64,000 bases of DNA. Source: Cranoglanis bouderius. Taxonomy: Eukaryota > Chordata > Actinopteri > Siluriformes > Cranoglanididae. Under the pieces are notes generated by a model, which did not search any database, was not told where the DNA came from, and saw only the letters and a program-made list of their open reading frames with translations. Position 1 is the stretch's first letter. Each line of letters opens with the position of its first letter. Positions 1 through 12,549 of this stretch are shown in pieces. Made by a program: the position numbers and the translations under genes. The stretch spans positions 14,060,810 to 14,124,809 of the forward strand of contig CM042546.1 of the NCBI GenBank assembly GCA_023630585.1, written 5' to 3'.

Positions 1-255
1 AGACAGATAGACAGACAGATATATATATATATAGGTTGGTGGACAGAGAGGAGGCCAGATATCTGGACAGGCAGATAGATTGGGAGGCAAAAAGAGAAAT
101 AGAGAAGCAGACATGGAGACAGAGAGGCTTTAAGATGAAAATGCTAATAGAATGACAAAATGTTAGACAGATCAAGAAAAAGGCAGATATCAGGAGAGGC
201 AGACAGACAGGTAGACAGACAAAAAAAAAAAAAAAAAAAAAAACAGGTAGACAAG
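1..255. repeat. GACA/GATA low-complexity DNA with poly(A)
   Basis: Irregular purine-rich repeats of the GACAGATA type, a short TA run near position 20-32 and a poly(A) tract at about 221-243. No open frame of interest. Confidence 0.8.
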
Positions 256-639
256 AAGGTAGACATGTGACTGGCCACCCCAGTGCCGCCCACTCACACT
301 ACCAGCTACTAGTTTTAAAGGAAACCCATTTCACACATTGAATATAAATAGTAAATGTGTATACTTTAAAGTATACAGTCTGATTTAACGATCACAGTGT
401 AAGCGCTCTTTTAAAAGATTAAACACAGCAGACAGCTGTTTCAGAATCCTGTGTTACAGTTTTATTTATTATAAATCTGCCTTAAGTCATATGCCTTCAT
501 TTAAATATTTAGTCATGTAGGATAATATTTATTGTTTATTTGTGCATTGTATTTTCTGAAATATGTATATACATGTAGTCCATGACACACACATGTATAT
601 CCTCAGCTAGGTCACCATATTGGAAAAAAAAATAAAAAA

Positions 640-1095
640 TTCTTGAACTAAGAAAGAGACAGGGACTCAGATGGACAGAAAGACAATGAGGAAGACAACC
701 AGCAAAGAGGCAGATAAATGCGTAGTCAGGAAGACAAGGTGGCAGACAGATGAAGAGAGACAAACAGCAGGCAAAAAGGCAATGTGAAAAAGGAGATGTA
801 TATAGAGAAAGGCAGAGAGGCAGGTAGATACATGGAGGCAGATAGACAGGCATAAAGAAGAAGGAGAGACAGATAAGCAAGCAGGTAGACAGGAAGGCAG
901 AACAATGTACATGTAGGTACAGTAGATAGAGAAAGAGGCAGACTGAGGAAGTGAGAAAGACCGACAAAGAGGTGGATATATAAACACAAAGGTAGAGAGA
1001 AAGACAGATAGAATGGGGAGGACAGACAGAGAGACAGATCAAGAGTGACGCTGCAGCAGATAGAAAGTGAAGAAGACGTAGACAATGAGGTTGAC
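640..1095. repeat. Degenerate GACAGA/GATAGA low-complexity block
   Basis: The block consists of loosely repeated AGGCAGACAGATAGA-like words. On the opposite strand it reads open in all frames as Ser/Leu/Cys/Pro-rich peptides. This is a composition artefact, because a purine-rich strand contains few stop codons when reversed. A TG run follows at about 1103-1121. Confidence 0.8.
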
Positions 1096-1554
1096 AGAAC
1101 TGTGTGTGTGTGTGTGTGTGTGGAGTCTGTGTGTGATGGGTAGAATCACCCTAATGGGTTTTTAAAGACCTCCTCACGCTGACAGCTAAATTAGGCCTGT
1201 GTAAGTGGTGTGTGTGTGTGTATATGTGTGTGTGCGTGCGCATGTGTGTATGCACACATGTGAATGTGTAATCACTCTCACATCAGACCGGTTCAGAATG
1301 GGAAAAACTGCACTGTTACATATAGTGCTGTCCTCCTCTAACCTACAACCATAATAAAAAGTGGAGACTGCTTTACTCTCCCCCTACTACCCCTAGTGCA
1401 CTAGGTTTGGGTTTTTGGGATGTGCCTGGACCATGTGATATCACACTCAGCCAGGATAGACATCATTATAGTGTGTATGATATAATAGCTCTGAGTAACA
1501 GTAATGTAACGTAGAACACGTCATATCTACAGAAACAGCACAGATAACCTTTAG

Positions 1555-1590
<36 letters not shown>

Positions 1591-1627
1591 AGTGTGAATT
1601 TTTATGTTTAATATGAGGGTAGCTGTG

Positions 1628-1678
<51 letters not shown>

Positions 1679-1824
1679 GTTTCTCTCTTTTTCTGTGTGT
1701 TTTGTTTTGTACTTTGGCACAATGTTGGGAGAGGTAGAGGATTTGCGCCTAGGAAGCGTGACAGATTTAACCATAAATCTGCAGGATTAGTACACTCTGG
1801 CCCAAGGACTATGTGTATATGTGT

Positions 1825-1856
<32 letters not shown>

Positions 1857-1939
1857 TGGTGAAACATGGGACTCACTTAGACCTCGGAACTCCATCAGTC
1901 TCCTGCCCTCCCATCAACACTGATCTTAATGTACTTACT

Positions 1940-1979
<40 letters not shown>

Positions 1980-2764
1980 AGTAAGTAAGTATTAGCACAG
2001 ACTGGATGAAGTTTAAACAAGGGAAAATGGAAGAAAGGAGGGAGCAAGAGCTGCCATTCATGTCTATATTTACTTAACTCTTATGACCTGTTCATTATTA
2101 GAGGTCGATGTCACTTTGACCCAGGTCATGTCTTTAGAGTTTATAAATCATTTCCTTTTATGGTCAGATTCACCTGCACTCATTACCCTGTTGCCATGGT
2201 AGTTAATTAGTCTCACCTGTTGCTTGTTACTCCTCATTAGTATGCCTATATAAACTTTCTCTATTCCCCTGTGTGTTTTGCAAAGTATTGCATGTATTTT
2301 GAAAAGTTTGTTTACCCGAATGTGTTTTGTAGCGCTGTATCTTCAACTGCATACTTATGAACTATTCTAGATACTTTTTTGAGTATAATCACTGATGCTG
2401 TGATGGGACGGGTGAGAAAGATCTGGATCATTCTCCATTATCATTGTTGGGGAAGAAGGTCAGTCTTTTTATGTTACACAATTTCTGAGAGTCATCACTG
2501 AGTCTCTTGGTAAAGTGTGTAAATGTATCAGGTCACCTTTATACTGCATAATTAGATCCTCCATTTTCTCCTCAATGAGCTTGTCCAGGGTTAAAGTGCA
2601 ATATGAATTATTAAACTTGCATTTCATAAACAGAACTGTTAATAAATGTCTCGGGTCATGGTGCTTATTTCAGACCTGGCTTTAATGAGAAATCACTGTT
2701 TGAGTAGCTAAAGAAATCCACATGCACTGCTCTGTAGAGATGAGTTAAGAACATGTCATGTTGC

Positions 2765-3455
2765 TGCTAATTTGGGAGTAATGGGATACCAGAGAGCAGA
2801 ACAGAATGAAACAGAATCCGAAATAGAAACAGAACCAGGAACAAAACATAACAAGAACACAACGGACCCTTAAACCGAACAGGACCAGAATCGGAACTGA
2901 ACAAGAAATAGAAACAAACAAATAAAAAAAAAGAACCAGAATCTGAGCAAAACTAAAGACACCAAATCAGAACAGAAACAGAAATGGAAACAGAGCAGAA
3001 CAGGACCAAGAAACAGAACGGAACCAGAAACCAAACAAAACAGAACAGAATCACAACTAGAAACAGAAGTGGGCATGATAATGGAAACAGTACAGAAAAG
3101 GACAAAGAAACCAAATAAGAAACAAAACAGAACAAGAACTGAACAAGAAATAGAGCAAGGACAGAACAGAACTAGAAACCAAACAGAACCAGAATCAGAA
3201 CTGAACAAGAAATAGAGAACAAAAAACAGAACCAGAAACTGAACAAAACTAAACAGAATCAAAAGCAGAACAGAAACAGAACTAGAAACAGAAATGCAAA
3301 TGGAAACAAAACAGAACAGGACCAAGAAACAGAACAGAACCAGAAACCAAACAGAACAGGACCAAGAAACAGAACAGAACAGGACCAAGAAACAGAACAG
3401 AACCAGAAACCAAACAAAACAGAACAGGATCAAGAAACAGAACAGAACCAAGCTA
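2765..3455. repeat. Purine-rich AACAGAACCAGA minisatellite
   Basis: About 690 bp made of variants of a 10-14-nt word around AACAGAACCAGAA, with partly higher-order copies near 3300-3440 (GAACAGGACCAAGAAACAGA recurs). The minus strand has long open frames of repeated Phe/Leu/Val/Cys/Ser. These come from the repeat and I do not treat them as genes. Confidence 0.85.
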
Positions 3456-3780
3456 AACAAAACAGGACACTAATGACCCGAATTAGAATAACAGAAGTGA
3501 AATATAAACAGACCCAGGAGTAGATTGGGAAAGGATAACAAAGTCTTACTGTCATCCAGACCTTGGTGTAGTTAGTGTGACTGTACTAAACTGGTGTGTG
3601 TTAAAGGTGTGAAAGGAAATAAAAGCACTGTCTCTGTCACTGTTTTCACACATGGCCATGATTACTGCACTTCTGACATCATCGTGCTGATCTTTTTCAG
3701 AAAATGCACATAACCATAGTTACACACAAAAATCATTTCCAAAATGCTTCAATAGACCTCAGGCAAATGGGGAGGGGCAG

Positions 3781-3818
<38 letters not shown>

Positions 3819-3927
3819 CTATGATGGTGTGGAAGTCAGAATGTGTGCATCGGCAAATTAGTCTTGGAGTGTGCCCAGTGTGTGAGAACGATTGAAAATG
3901 TTTACAGTTTTGTGCATGGGAAGGAAA

Positions 3928-3987
<60 letters not shown>

Positions 3988-6639
3988 TGAGAGTGTGAGT
4001 GTGAGTGTGAGTGAGAGGTTGAATGAAGCAGCTGCAGGGGGCGAATCAGACCGGATTATGTTACTCCTGGAGGGTCTATCAAAAATGATTGCAGGTCAAA
4101 TTATGCACAGAAATTTCCACACATAACACACACACACACACACATAACAAACAACTTGATTGTACTGCCTCTAAAAGGCACATTCAAGCCAAAAGAGCTG
4201 TCTGTGGAGGAAAATCATCCCAAACGAATCGTCCACACCACTGATTTCTTTGCCAGGGTCAAAGACTTATTGCACACTTTCAGTGTCACCCCCCCTCAAT
4301 CCCTGCAGGATGGTATTTGCCTCATCCATTAACATATTAGAGAGTGCACTATTAGGAACGTTGGGAGGGGTTAACCTTTCTCAACGGCTTGAGAACGAAT
4401 GAGGACCAGAACGCTCGGCTGCTCCCTGCTCGTTAGCCGAAAGGAAACACGGACGTTAAGGCATTACGGTAGCATGCGTGAAGAACTGCTTTCTACAGAG
4501 ATTATGACACCGAGCCAATTAGGAGTCGGCTTGATTTAGGGTTCAGGCCTATTAATGAAACACTTGCTATTAACACAATGGCTGATGGATCTCATACTAT
4601 AAAACATGGATCAAAACATTCTTATTACGTATAAATTATTTCGATTAGCTGTTTTTGTTGTTGTTGTTTTTTAATCCATTACTGATGCTCACGGTTTCTC
4701 AGTTAACACCTGAGGGGGAAAAAAAAACCTTTTTATAATAGATATTACAATATTTTATAATATTGTAGTGAAAATACTGAATTCGACACAAATCATAATG
4801 AATGCCTGCATGCATAATTCATTATTTCATTATGCATATATCACAGGCTTATAATGACTTCACATCTGTCATTTTTGCCAATAATATTATTAAGAAGATG
4901 TTTTATTTATACAGCTACCATAAGGTGGTTATGAAAGGTTATACTAGGAAGTAATACTTAATATACTTGTTAGATTATCCTAATGATTGGTCTGTTGGTG
5001 AATAAATGGTTTCTGGTTATTCAGGTCTAACCTCTATGAAGTATTTACAGTAGTAAGTTCAGAGTGTTATACCTTGGTGTCCATGCCATTGTCTATCCTA
5101 CCTCTCTTACATCACATCTTACATCCCTAATCAGTTTACTGTCATGAAAAGTGCAGATAAGTGTGTGAGTTTTGTCATCCTTTTCTCACAAACCAGTGTT
5201 GATGCTCTTGCGTTGTCCCGGGGTCAATATTCTCTCTTGCTCCAGCTAACTTTATAAATATATCGCCAGCTTATAATGCCTTAAATGCATAGAATTTTGA
5301 CTAGATTACAATAATTTTATTTAAAATGGAATGCATGTTTCCATTAATACAACTACAACAGGAGCATCAAGCTAGAAATGTGATCAATACACAAAAAAAA
5401 AACCTGTTGCACACTAGAATGCAGCTCCATTTGGTTTATTTAAATCATGTGGACACTTTAACCTTTTAAAAAGTTTTCATCAACTTTTGCAAGCAGTAAA
5501 ATAACACTAAAACATTTCCTACCAGCAGAACATTTCCATCAAACTGACTATTGATATCAAAATGTCAGTAATGCTTTATGTAATGTGAAAAACTGGCTAA
5601 AGTTGTGCATTATCCAAAAAAAAAAACCCAAAAACACAAAACAGTAATTTCATGTACTATATAGACAATAATACAGAATTCTGTTATTTTTTTTTTATTA
5701 CTGACTTTTCTACCAAATTCTGAGAAGAGTTACAAAAACAAAACATCTTTGAACATTTTTAGACCTTGCCCTGTTTACTATAATTCGTAAGCTAACTTCC
5801 ACTTTTAGCAATGTCATAAATGACTAGAAATGTAATGCCACATGATAAAATTTTCTTCATAGGTCCTCAGTCATTTTTAATATTTTTACACAATGTTCCA
5901 AGAGACTTTGAGCTTGTGATGAGGATGAAAAAGATGAGAAAGATGAGACAGAATCTTCCCTCTAGATTCCTATAACTTTATTTATTAATGTAAAACCCAA
6001 AAGCAAAAATTTTCACCAGTTTAGCTACTGATATATATTAGATAGCTCACCTTTTGTGCTGTTGTAAAAGGCATAAAATACCAAAGATGGCACATGCACA
6101 CAGACATTAGCCTCCTCCTCATGCAGGGTCCCAGCTGTGTGTGGAGATGAGAAGGACATTAATAAAGTTTAGGTGTGTTGCCCCTGTCCTTTAGGGGCCC
6201 TGGAGGAGCTGCTCTATTGATCTTCTCAGGGATGGACACCCGCTGTGGGAAGATTTAAACACCCCATGGGCCTCATCTTCTACAAACCCCGAGCTATTTT
6301 AAACATATGGCAGCCTCAGGCTCGGTACTTACACAGCCATCATGATCAGACACACACACTTTGCAGGACCTGGCACTCATTTATGTTTGAATTTTCTAGT
6401 TAAATGATCTGCTGCTCCATATGTGCTAATCTTCATGAACTGGCCAACATATTCAGATACATATTCACAACTAATGCCCAAAACTACAGTCATCAGTGTC
6501 AGACATCACTCACCATTTACGGCACAGTTGACTGAAAAAAGGGAAACAGTGCAACAGTGACTATCTTTGTGTTTATTCTGATTCCTGAACACTTTGCAGT
6601 TACAGGTTGGAAACTTACATTTTCCTTTAACACCATTTA

Positions 6640-6680
6640 GCAGACACCCTTATCCAGAATGATTTACAGTAGCGCTTCAT
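6640..6680 (+). repeat. Fragment of a common teleost dispersed repeat
   Basis: The words CATTTAGCAGACACCCTTAT and CCAGAATGATTTAC resemble the widespread teleost repeat core 'TTTAGCAGACGCTTTTATCC ... GCGACTTAC'. Only the core is recognisable. A second weak match is at 40100-40160. Confidence 0.5.
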
Positions 6681-7106
6681 AGTCTCCATCAATAGCATAT
6701 CCTTGTGCTCGTCAGGCTTTGTTCATGCCTCAGAGGATGCCAGATTTCTCTAGAATAGAGGTGTCTGAGATGGGGTTTCCCAGTAGTGTCCAGGCCACCA
6801 TCTTGCACACTACTGCACCAAATAAGCACTTGCTATTAAGGCCATTAAAAAGTTATGGATAGAAAATGCGGACTGAAGAAGTAGATCAGGTTTTATCTGT
6901 GCTGTAAAATGAGATAAGATGTAATGTAAAGGCAAGACAATTTAAAAATGGGGGGAAAAAAGCTCCTCATTCAGGTATACAGTAGCACAAGAAAATGGGC
7001 TTCACTGTCAGAATCTCAACTGAGACACACTGCTGTTTTAGACAAACTTCATCCTGTTACTTGCATGTATCTCAATTTTGAATACAGCCATATGACTCAA
7101 TAAAGT

Positions 7107-7357
7107 GGGAGGACACGGTGGCTTAGAGGTTAGTATGCCTACCTCGCACTTCCGGGGCTGGGGGCTCGAAATCCTTCCTCCGCGTTGTGCACGCGGAACT
7201 TGCATGCTCTCCTCGTGTCCTTGGGGGTTTCCTCTAAGTACTCCGTTTTCCTTCCCCAGTCCAAAAGACGTAGGCTGATCGGCATTTCCAAACTATTCGT
7301 AGTGTGTGATTGTGCCCTGCAATGTGTAGGATAAGTGGTATGGAAGATGGATGGATG
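7107..7357 (+). mobile_element. tRNA-derived SINE, copy 1, with target-site duplication
   Basis: The head carries an RNA polymerase III A-box-like word, GGTGGCTTAGAGGTTAGTAT. The B-box region (GGGGGCTCGAAATCC) is degraded. The body is the conserved GTTTCCTC...AAGACGTAGGCTGAT stretch, and the 3' end is a GATG repeat tail. It is flanked by a 13-bp direct repeat GACTCAATAAAGT at 7094-7106 and 7358-7370, which marks a retroposition event. The middle of the 3' half is shorter than in copy 2. It has no coding capacity and would depend on a partner LINE. Confidence 0.9.
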
Positions 7358-8038
7358 GACTCAATAAAGTTCATATTGGATAGAAAGTAGAAATGTGTGC
7401 AACCCCCCCCCGAAAAAAAAAAAAAATCAACAATACATGTGCAAGTCCTTGTGAATTGATATGCTGGTTAAAGTGAATGCTAAAATTCTTCAAATAATTC
7501 TAAAAATTAATAAAAGTGTTGGTGTCTGGTGTTAACTGGCCTTTGGTATAATGGTTGACTCCAAATACCAAAATCTAAGTTGATTTTCTGGGAGGTTCAT
7601 TCAGATTATTAAAATTACCCACATTCCAAATATTCCATTATACAGTTATCATTCCATGCTAAAGTATCTTCATAACTCTTAACTTCAGGAGAAACCACAT
7701 GATAAATCCTAATTGACTTCCATAGTGCGCTACATGCATGTAGAGTAGAAAGCCATTTAAGATTTTATCTACAGGAAACAATGGTCTAATCACGGTTACC
7801 ATAGAAACAGCATACATACAGCCCAGCATTTATGTTACCATTTATGAAAATATTCCCATGACTAATAGCTAGAAACAGAAATAACAATGTTTTTTGAAAT
7901 ATTTGAGCCAAAGACCACAAGTTGTTTATGCTAATTTTTGTCAGATTTTTCTGTTCTTGAAACACGATCTTCTTAGATTTTAATGAGTTCTCATTGCCTT
8001 GCCCTGTACATTTCCCCTCAGGGAATCCCTGTTAGCAT

Positions 8039-8078
8039 GTTAACGGCTGTTCTAATAATGTTAGAACAGCCTGTTAGC
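8039..8078. other. Strong short hairpin
   Basis: A 10-bp perfect stem (GGCTGTTCTA with TAGAACAGCC) has a 7-nt loop at 8055-8061. It continues, after one bulged T, as a further 6-bp stem (GTTAAC with GTTAGC, one wobble pair). It is too short for a typical pre-miRNA and its function is unknown. Confidence 0.6.
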
Positions 8079-8439
8079 TTAAGTAAAACTTCTCAGAGAA
8101 AGTACTGAGGTATCAGAGTAGCATGACTTTACCTGGAAGTAGCAGAACTAAACCAGACATCACTGTGATTGATTGATTTTCCTTTTAAAAATGGCCAACA
8201 AATTGCAAACGAATCTGTATATATATTATAAGCAAGCACATTACAAAACTTAACACCATGAATCATTTGATATTTGACATACGGCAAAAAAAACATGATA
8301 AACGAAGCAATAAAAATACCTGGATTATCCAACACAAGTTACAAATGGCTCAGAAATTGCAAAAGAGGGCAAGACTTCACAAAGTGTAACTGGAAATCTG
8401 AGGCCTAATAGTGTCTCCGAATGAGGAAGTGATGTGAAC

Positions 8440-9192
8440 TAGTGATGTCTGATTCATGAACGAATCGTTCTTTTGAGCCGATTCTCAGGAAATAACCGGT
8501 CGAGCCGGTTCACAAAATCGAACCGAATCGAACTTTCGTCCCGGGTTGATGACGCAAGATGCACAGCCGAGGTAACAGTCTCCGCAGCATGTCCGACTCA
8601 AAAAGAACCGAATGAGCAGGAAATATGCTTATGACTAGTTCCATTTAATACCTTTTTAATTAAAAAAATTAGGAAAAACCTTTCTATCGAGAGCTATAAA
8701 TGAATTTGACTATAGTCTATTGTGCATGCAGATTATATTTTAAGTTGTTAAATTTATAAACTCATGGAGTTTATAAGACTAGATTATTCTTTCTATATAC
8801 TTTAGACACGTAGAACATACCGTGTTTGTGCATCAGTGTCTGTAATGTGTGCTGTAGGTGCAAAAGTTTAATGTAGGAAACTTAGTCCAAGATGTAGCCT
8901 ACTCAATATTGGTCAGTCATAACCGACATGAAGGATCAGCGAATGAAACTGTGACCACAAACACCATTAAGTTAAGTGAATGAAAGGCAATAATCAGCAA
9001 TATGCGTTCACACAAATTACTTTATTTGGACGTTTCATTGATATGACACTGATTTGTTAGAAAAGAAATAGGTAGTGACGCCATTGCTTGATGACGTGAA
9101 GGAACCGATGAGTCGTTTTTTTGAACCGGTTCATCGAAATAAACCGTCCGAAAGAACCGGTTCGCAGAAATGAATCGGACTTTCCACAACTA
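8440..9192. mobile_element. Non-autonomous hAT-type DNA transposon
   Basis: The 753-bp element begins TAGTGATGTCTGATTCAT. Its other end, read on the opposite strand, begins TAGTTGTGGAAAGTCCGATT, giving imperfect terminal inverted repeats that continue into GAACCGGTTC-rich subterminal palindromes at both ends. It is flanked by a perfect 8-bp direct repeat ATGTGAAC at 8432-8439 and 9193-9200. An 8-bp duplication and a TAG-type terminus are hallmarks of the hAT superfamily. The interior (about 8600-9060) is AT-rich and shows no transposase frame, so the element is a deleted or MITE-like derivative that would need a transposase in trans. Confidence 0.85.
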
Positions 9193-9973
9193 ATGTGAAC
9201 TAGGTAAAAAAGATGTGTGTTAGTGTTCTGGTGATGGGGACCACTGGTGATGTAGAGTGGGATTGTCGGGTGACTTTGATATGTGACAATTTTGTTACTT
9301 ACTCTACTCACTAGTCAGCAAGCTAGCTAACTGGAAATCTGGTGGTACATTTGGTCAGGGGAAAAAAAAAAGAAGCAAAAACTACGCTGCTCTTGCTGCC
9401 AGATGGCCACTTGTGTGCCAGAGGTGATGCGTACTTCTGAGTCGTAAGGGGATGTCAACGAGGTCATGTTGAAAACAGTGCTGGAACTCGTTGCTGTGTT
9501 GAGACAGCACTGTGGAGCGACAAACAGCGAGAGAGAGAAAGAGTAAAAGAAAGAGAGGGAAGAATAGAGATGGATGAGTCCTGCAGCACATTGCTCTTGT
9601 CTGTGGCTCTCTGCTCTGGAGGCTGTTAATGTGCAGTGTATCATTCATAAGCTTAATACCGGCATCACTTTTGCCTAAATGGCATCATTTGTCAGAACGA
9701 GCAGGAGGCTGGGGAGAGGAACAGAGGACACGGCTGGCTGCTGATAACCACAGAGAATGAGGGGAAAAAAAACACACGCACAAACCTGATCTCCCACACA
9801 TTTCGTAGGGATTGTAAAAAGCGAGAGCGTCAAATGAAGATCTATGGCTCTCCCAAACCATAACCATCAGTGACTGTTCTTTTTGGAGGGAATATAGTGA
9901 TAACATTAATTAGCTAACAGTTGGGTTTTTAGCAATTGTCAGTAAAAGGTGAACAGCAAGGTGTGATTGATAC

Positions 9974-10056
9974 AAATACAAACATTAAGAGCATTAATTT
10001 GTCCAAATACAAACATTAAGAGCATTAATTTGTCCAAATACAAACATTAAGAGCAT
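9974..10056. repeat. 31-bp tandem repeat, about 2.7 copies
   Basis: A 31-bp unit starting AAATACAAACATTAAGAGCA is repeated at 9974-10004, 10005-10035 and partly to about 10056. Copies are essentially identical, which suggests a recent duplication. Confidence 0.85.
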
Positions 10057-10111
10057 GAATAAAGTAAATTGTGTGAACCCATTATACATTTGTGAGCTTG
10101 ATTTAGTATCT

Positions 10112-10444
10112 TGGGGGCTCGGTGGCTTAGTGGTTAGCACGTTTGCCTCGCACCTCCAGGGTTCGATTCCTGCCTCCACTCTGTGTGCACGTAGTTTGCA
10201 TGTTCTCCCCGTGCTTTGGGGATTTCCTCCGGGTACTCTGGTTTCCTCCCCAAGTCCAAAGACATGCACTGTAGGCTGATTGGCATCCGTAGTGTGTGAA
10301 TGGGTGTGTGAGTGTGTGTACGATTGTGCCCTGCGATGGGTTGGCACCCCGTCCAGGGTGTCCCCCATCTTGTGCCCCGAGTCCCCTGGGATAGGCTCCA
10401 GGCACCCTTGCAGCCCTGTGTGGGGGAGAATGTATTGATGGATG
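10112..10444 (+). mobile_element. tRNA-derived SINE, copy 2, full-length with target-site duplication
   Basis: The A box is GGTGGCTTAGTGGTTAGCAC and the B box is GGGTTCGATTCCTGCC. They are followed by the conserved body (TTTCCTCCGGGTACTCTGG, AAAGACATGCACTGTAGGCT, GATTGTGCCCTGCGATGG, CCTGGGATAGGCTCCAGGC) and a GATG repeat tail. It is flanked by the 12-bp direct repeat GATTTAGTATCT at 10100-10111 and 10445-10456. This is the best-preserved copy in the window. Open frames across it on both strands have no coding meaning. Confidence 0.93.
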
Positions 10445-10559
10445 GATTTAGTATCTCATGGCCAGGTTAAACGTAATATTTAGTCCATAGTTCATGTGAA
10501 ATAAAAGATTCTTTTCGTGGCCTCTCCATTGGCTTTCTGAGGAAACATTAAGGAAAATG

Positions 10560-10870
10560 GCATAAAAGCTATGGAACCACAGCAAGGGAACAATGGGTAG
10601 AAACCACAGCTAGGGAACCACATGAATTATAGCCAGGGGAGGCATAGCTATGGAATCACAGCTAAGGAACCACAGGAACCTCCGCTAGGGAACAACGTGA
10701 ACTATAATTAGGGCAATCAGGGAAGCACAGGAACCACATCTAGTTAACAATATGAACTACAGCCGGGGGGCTAAGGTGGCACAGTTAGGGATCCACAGGA
10801 GCCCAAAGATCTAGGGACCCAAAGGAACCTTAACTAGGAGAACCGCAGCTAGGAATCACAACTGTTGCAC
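10560..10870. repeat. Degenerate GCTAGGGAACCACAGGAACC minisatellite
   Basis: Words such as AGCTAGGGAACCACA, GGAACCACAG and TGAACTACAGCC recur every roughly 18-40 bp with much divergence. It looks like an old, decaying minisatellite. Confidence 0.7.
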
Positions 10871-11199
10871 ATGCAAAAGGTTTATACAGACAAAAAAATT
10901 TGGGCTAAAAAGCAGGAGCCTGTGAGCAGGAAACAATGACCATGTAAAGAAAGTTAAGAATAAAACGAAGCAGACGGCGTACATGAGTCAGCAGAGACAA
11001 AACCAAGCATTTTAGGAATGCTCCTTCGGTTAAACTCCTTTATTAAAATGTTTTTTGAAGCTTTAAATATCACTTACTTTGAGCTTGTAAAGTATATACA
11101 AACATATCTACCCAATGCACACATATAATTTGTCTTCTAGAACAATTGCCCTCCCACCAGGTCCTAATTGATGCCCTCTGGCTTGCATTTATGTGGAAA

Positions 11200-11480
11200 A
11201 TGTCTAACATTCCTTGAGCTGGGAGACAAGATATCACTCGCGAATGTCCATTTGTTATCCAGACGATGGATGTTCCCTTCTCTGTCGTGAGACGAGAGGA
11301 CCGCGAGAGTGGGAGAAAGAGCCAAGTGGCGATTATTAATGAGTGGCGAGTAAAATGCTTAATTTGCACCGTCTTCGACAAAATTATAACTCGCACTGAA
11401 AGCAGTCGAATTTGCATAAATCTCATTAGAAAGACATCGAAGGGTTCATAAATCGTTCTATTAATTAGTCTTTTTTCCAC
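11200..11480. promoter_or_regulatory. Candidate conserved non-coding (enhancer-like) block
   Basis: This stretch is free of microsatellites and recognisable repeats and has more balanced base composition than its surroundings. It is dense in homeodomain-type words (TAATTA at the 3' end, ATTAATGAG, CATTAGAA) and contains a perfect POU octamer ATTTGCAT at 11410-11417. It lies about 1.6 kb upstream of the first visible cdh23 exon. Short open frames on both strands show no recognisable protein. The regulatory role is inference from composition and motifs only. Confidence 0.35.
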
Positions 11481-12249
11481 CTCTTTTTCATGGCGCAGTG
11501 GTGTGAATTAATAAAAGCAGGAGGCTGTGAACGTGTGTGTGTGTGTGTGTGACACTAATTGGCCTTTGTAGAGGCTGATTTAGGTTTGTGACTCTTGATG
11601 TAGATTTAAAGAGAGGTTATGCTTCATGTGTTTCATGTACTGGAGTACTTGTACTTGTTTGCACGGTATTTGTATGGTGCGCGTGTGTGCTTGACCATAC
11701 AGCCATGACCTTGTCATCGTTAGTCTGGACTAGAGGTGAAACATTATAATTAATAATTGTTACAATAGCCCTAAAACCCAACATCAGAGTATCTGTTTAC
11801 AGCTTTGCATTTGAACTATATAGACCCGGGTCTACTTGAAGCCTTTTCTGAAAGGGAAACCCTCTGGTGTAGGGCTTTTTTCATGTACGTAGAAGGGTCT
11901 CCATAGAGAGATGAACCGAACTGAAGAACTCTTTAGGGTGCTAGTCTTTTTTCAAAAATAGTGTACTGTATGAAATGTATATCAGGTTTGACCTTGTGGA
12001 GACATTTGTAGTGCAGTCAGTTAAGTTACTGATGAAAATGCTCACTGACTGAGCATTGAAAGAAAAAAACATCTTTGAGAGGGAACATCTCAAGGGAACA
12101 TTATTATTATTATTATTATTATCTTGACTGTCTTTATCTAAAGACATAGAAGAAGCAAAATATTTCTAATTGGGTGCTGAGGTAAAGGTTAGGGTTACGT
12201 TTATTTAGCTACACTAATACACAAGGGAAGTACCTCACATCTGTGTTTT

Positions 12250-12280
<31 letters not shown>

Positions 12281-12378
12281 AGGTTTGGCACCATTGTGGT
12301 GAGAGGCACTCTGATCTCATCTAAAGCCACAATGAGTCAGGGAGCCCCTTACCAGGTGCCTCCATAAACACACACCTG

Positions 12379-12425
<47 letters not shown>

Positions 12426-12549
12426 TAGACAAAGGGAGAATTTCTCTGTGTGTGTGTGTTAACCAATGACTTGGTGTGATGTGGCCCAGCTGCGAAGCTG
12501 AATGCGACTCCCAATGCGAGTTATTGTTATTGCCCCAAATTATTTTTCA

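Noticed and set aside
536..1085. Three overlapping minus-strand Ser/Leu/Cys/Pro frames
   Set aside because: They derive from GACA/GATA low-complexity DNA. All three frames are open, which is not a gene signature.
2403..2458. Possible first coding exon of cdh23 (ATG in good context, MGRVRKIW..., followed by AAG/GTCAGT donor)
   Set aside because: The start MGR and a later CWG recall the human signal peptide, but the hydrophobic core is weak and the exon would end in phase 2. The mammalian signal-peptide exon ends in phase 1 as I remember it. Treated as coincidence.
2870..3460. 196-residue minus-strand frame rich in Phe/Leu/Val/Cys, resembling a membrane protein
   Set aside because: It is the reverse of a purine-rich minisatellite. 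The hydrophobicity follows from base composition.
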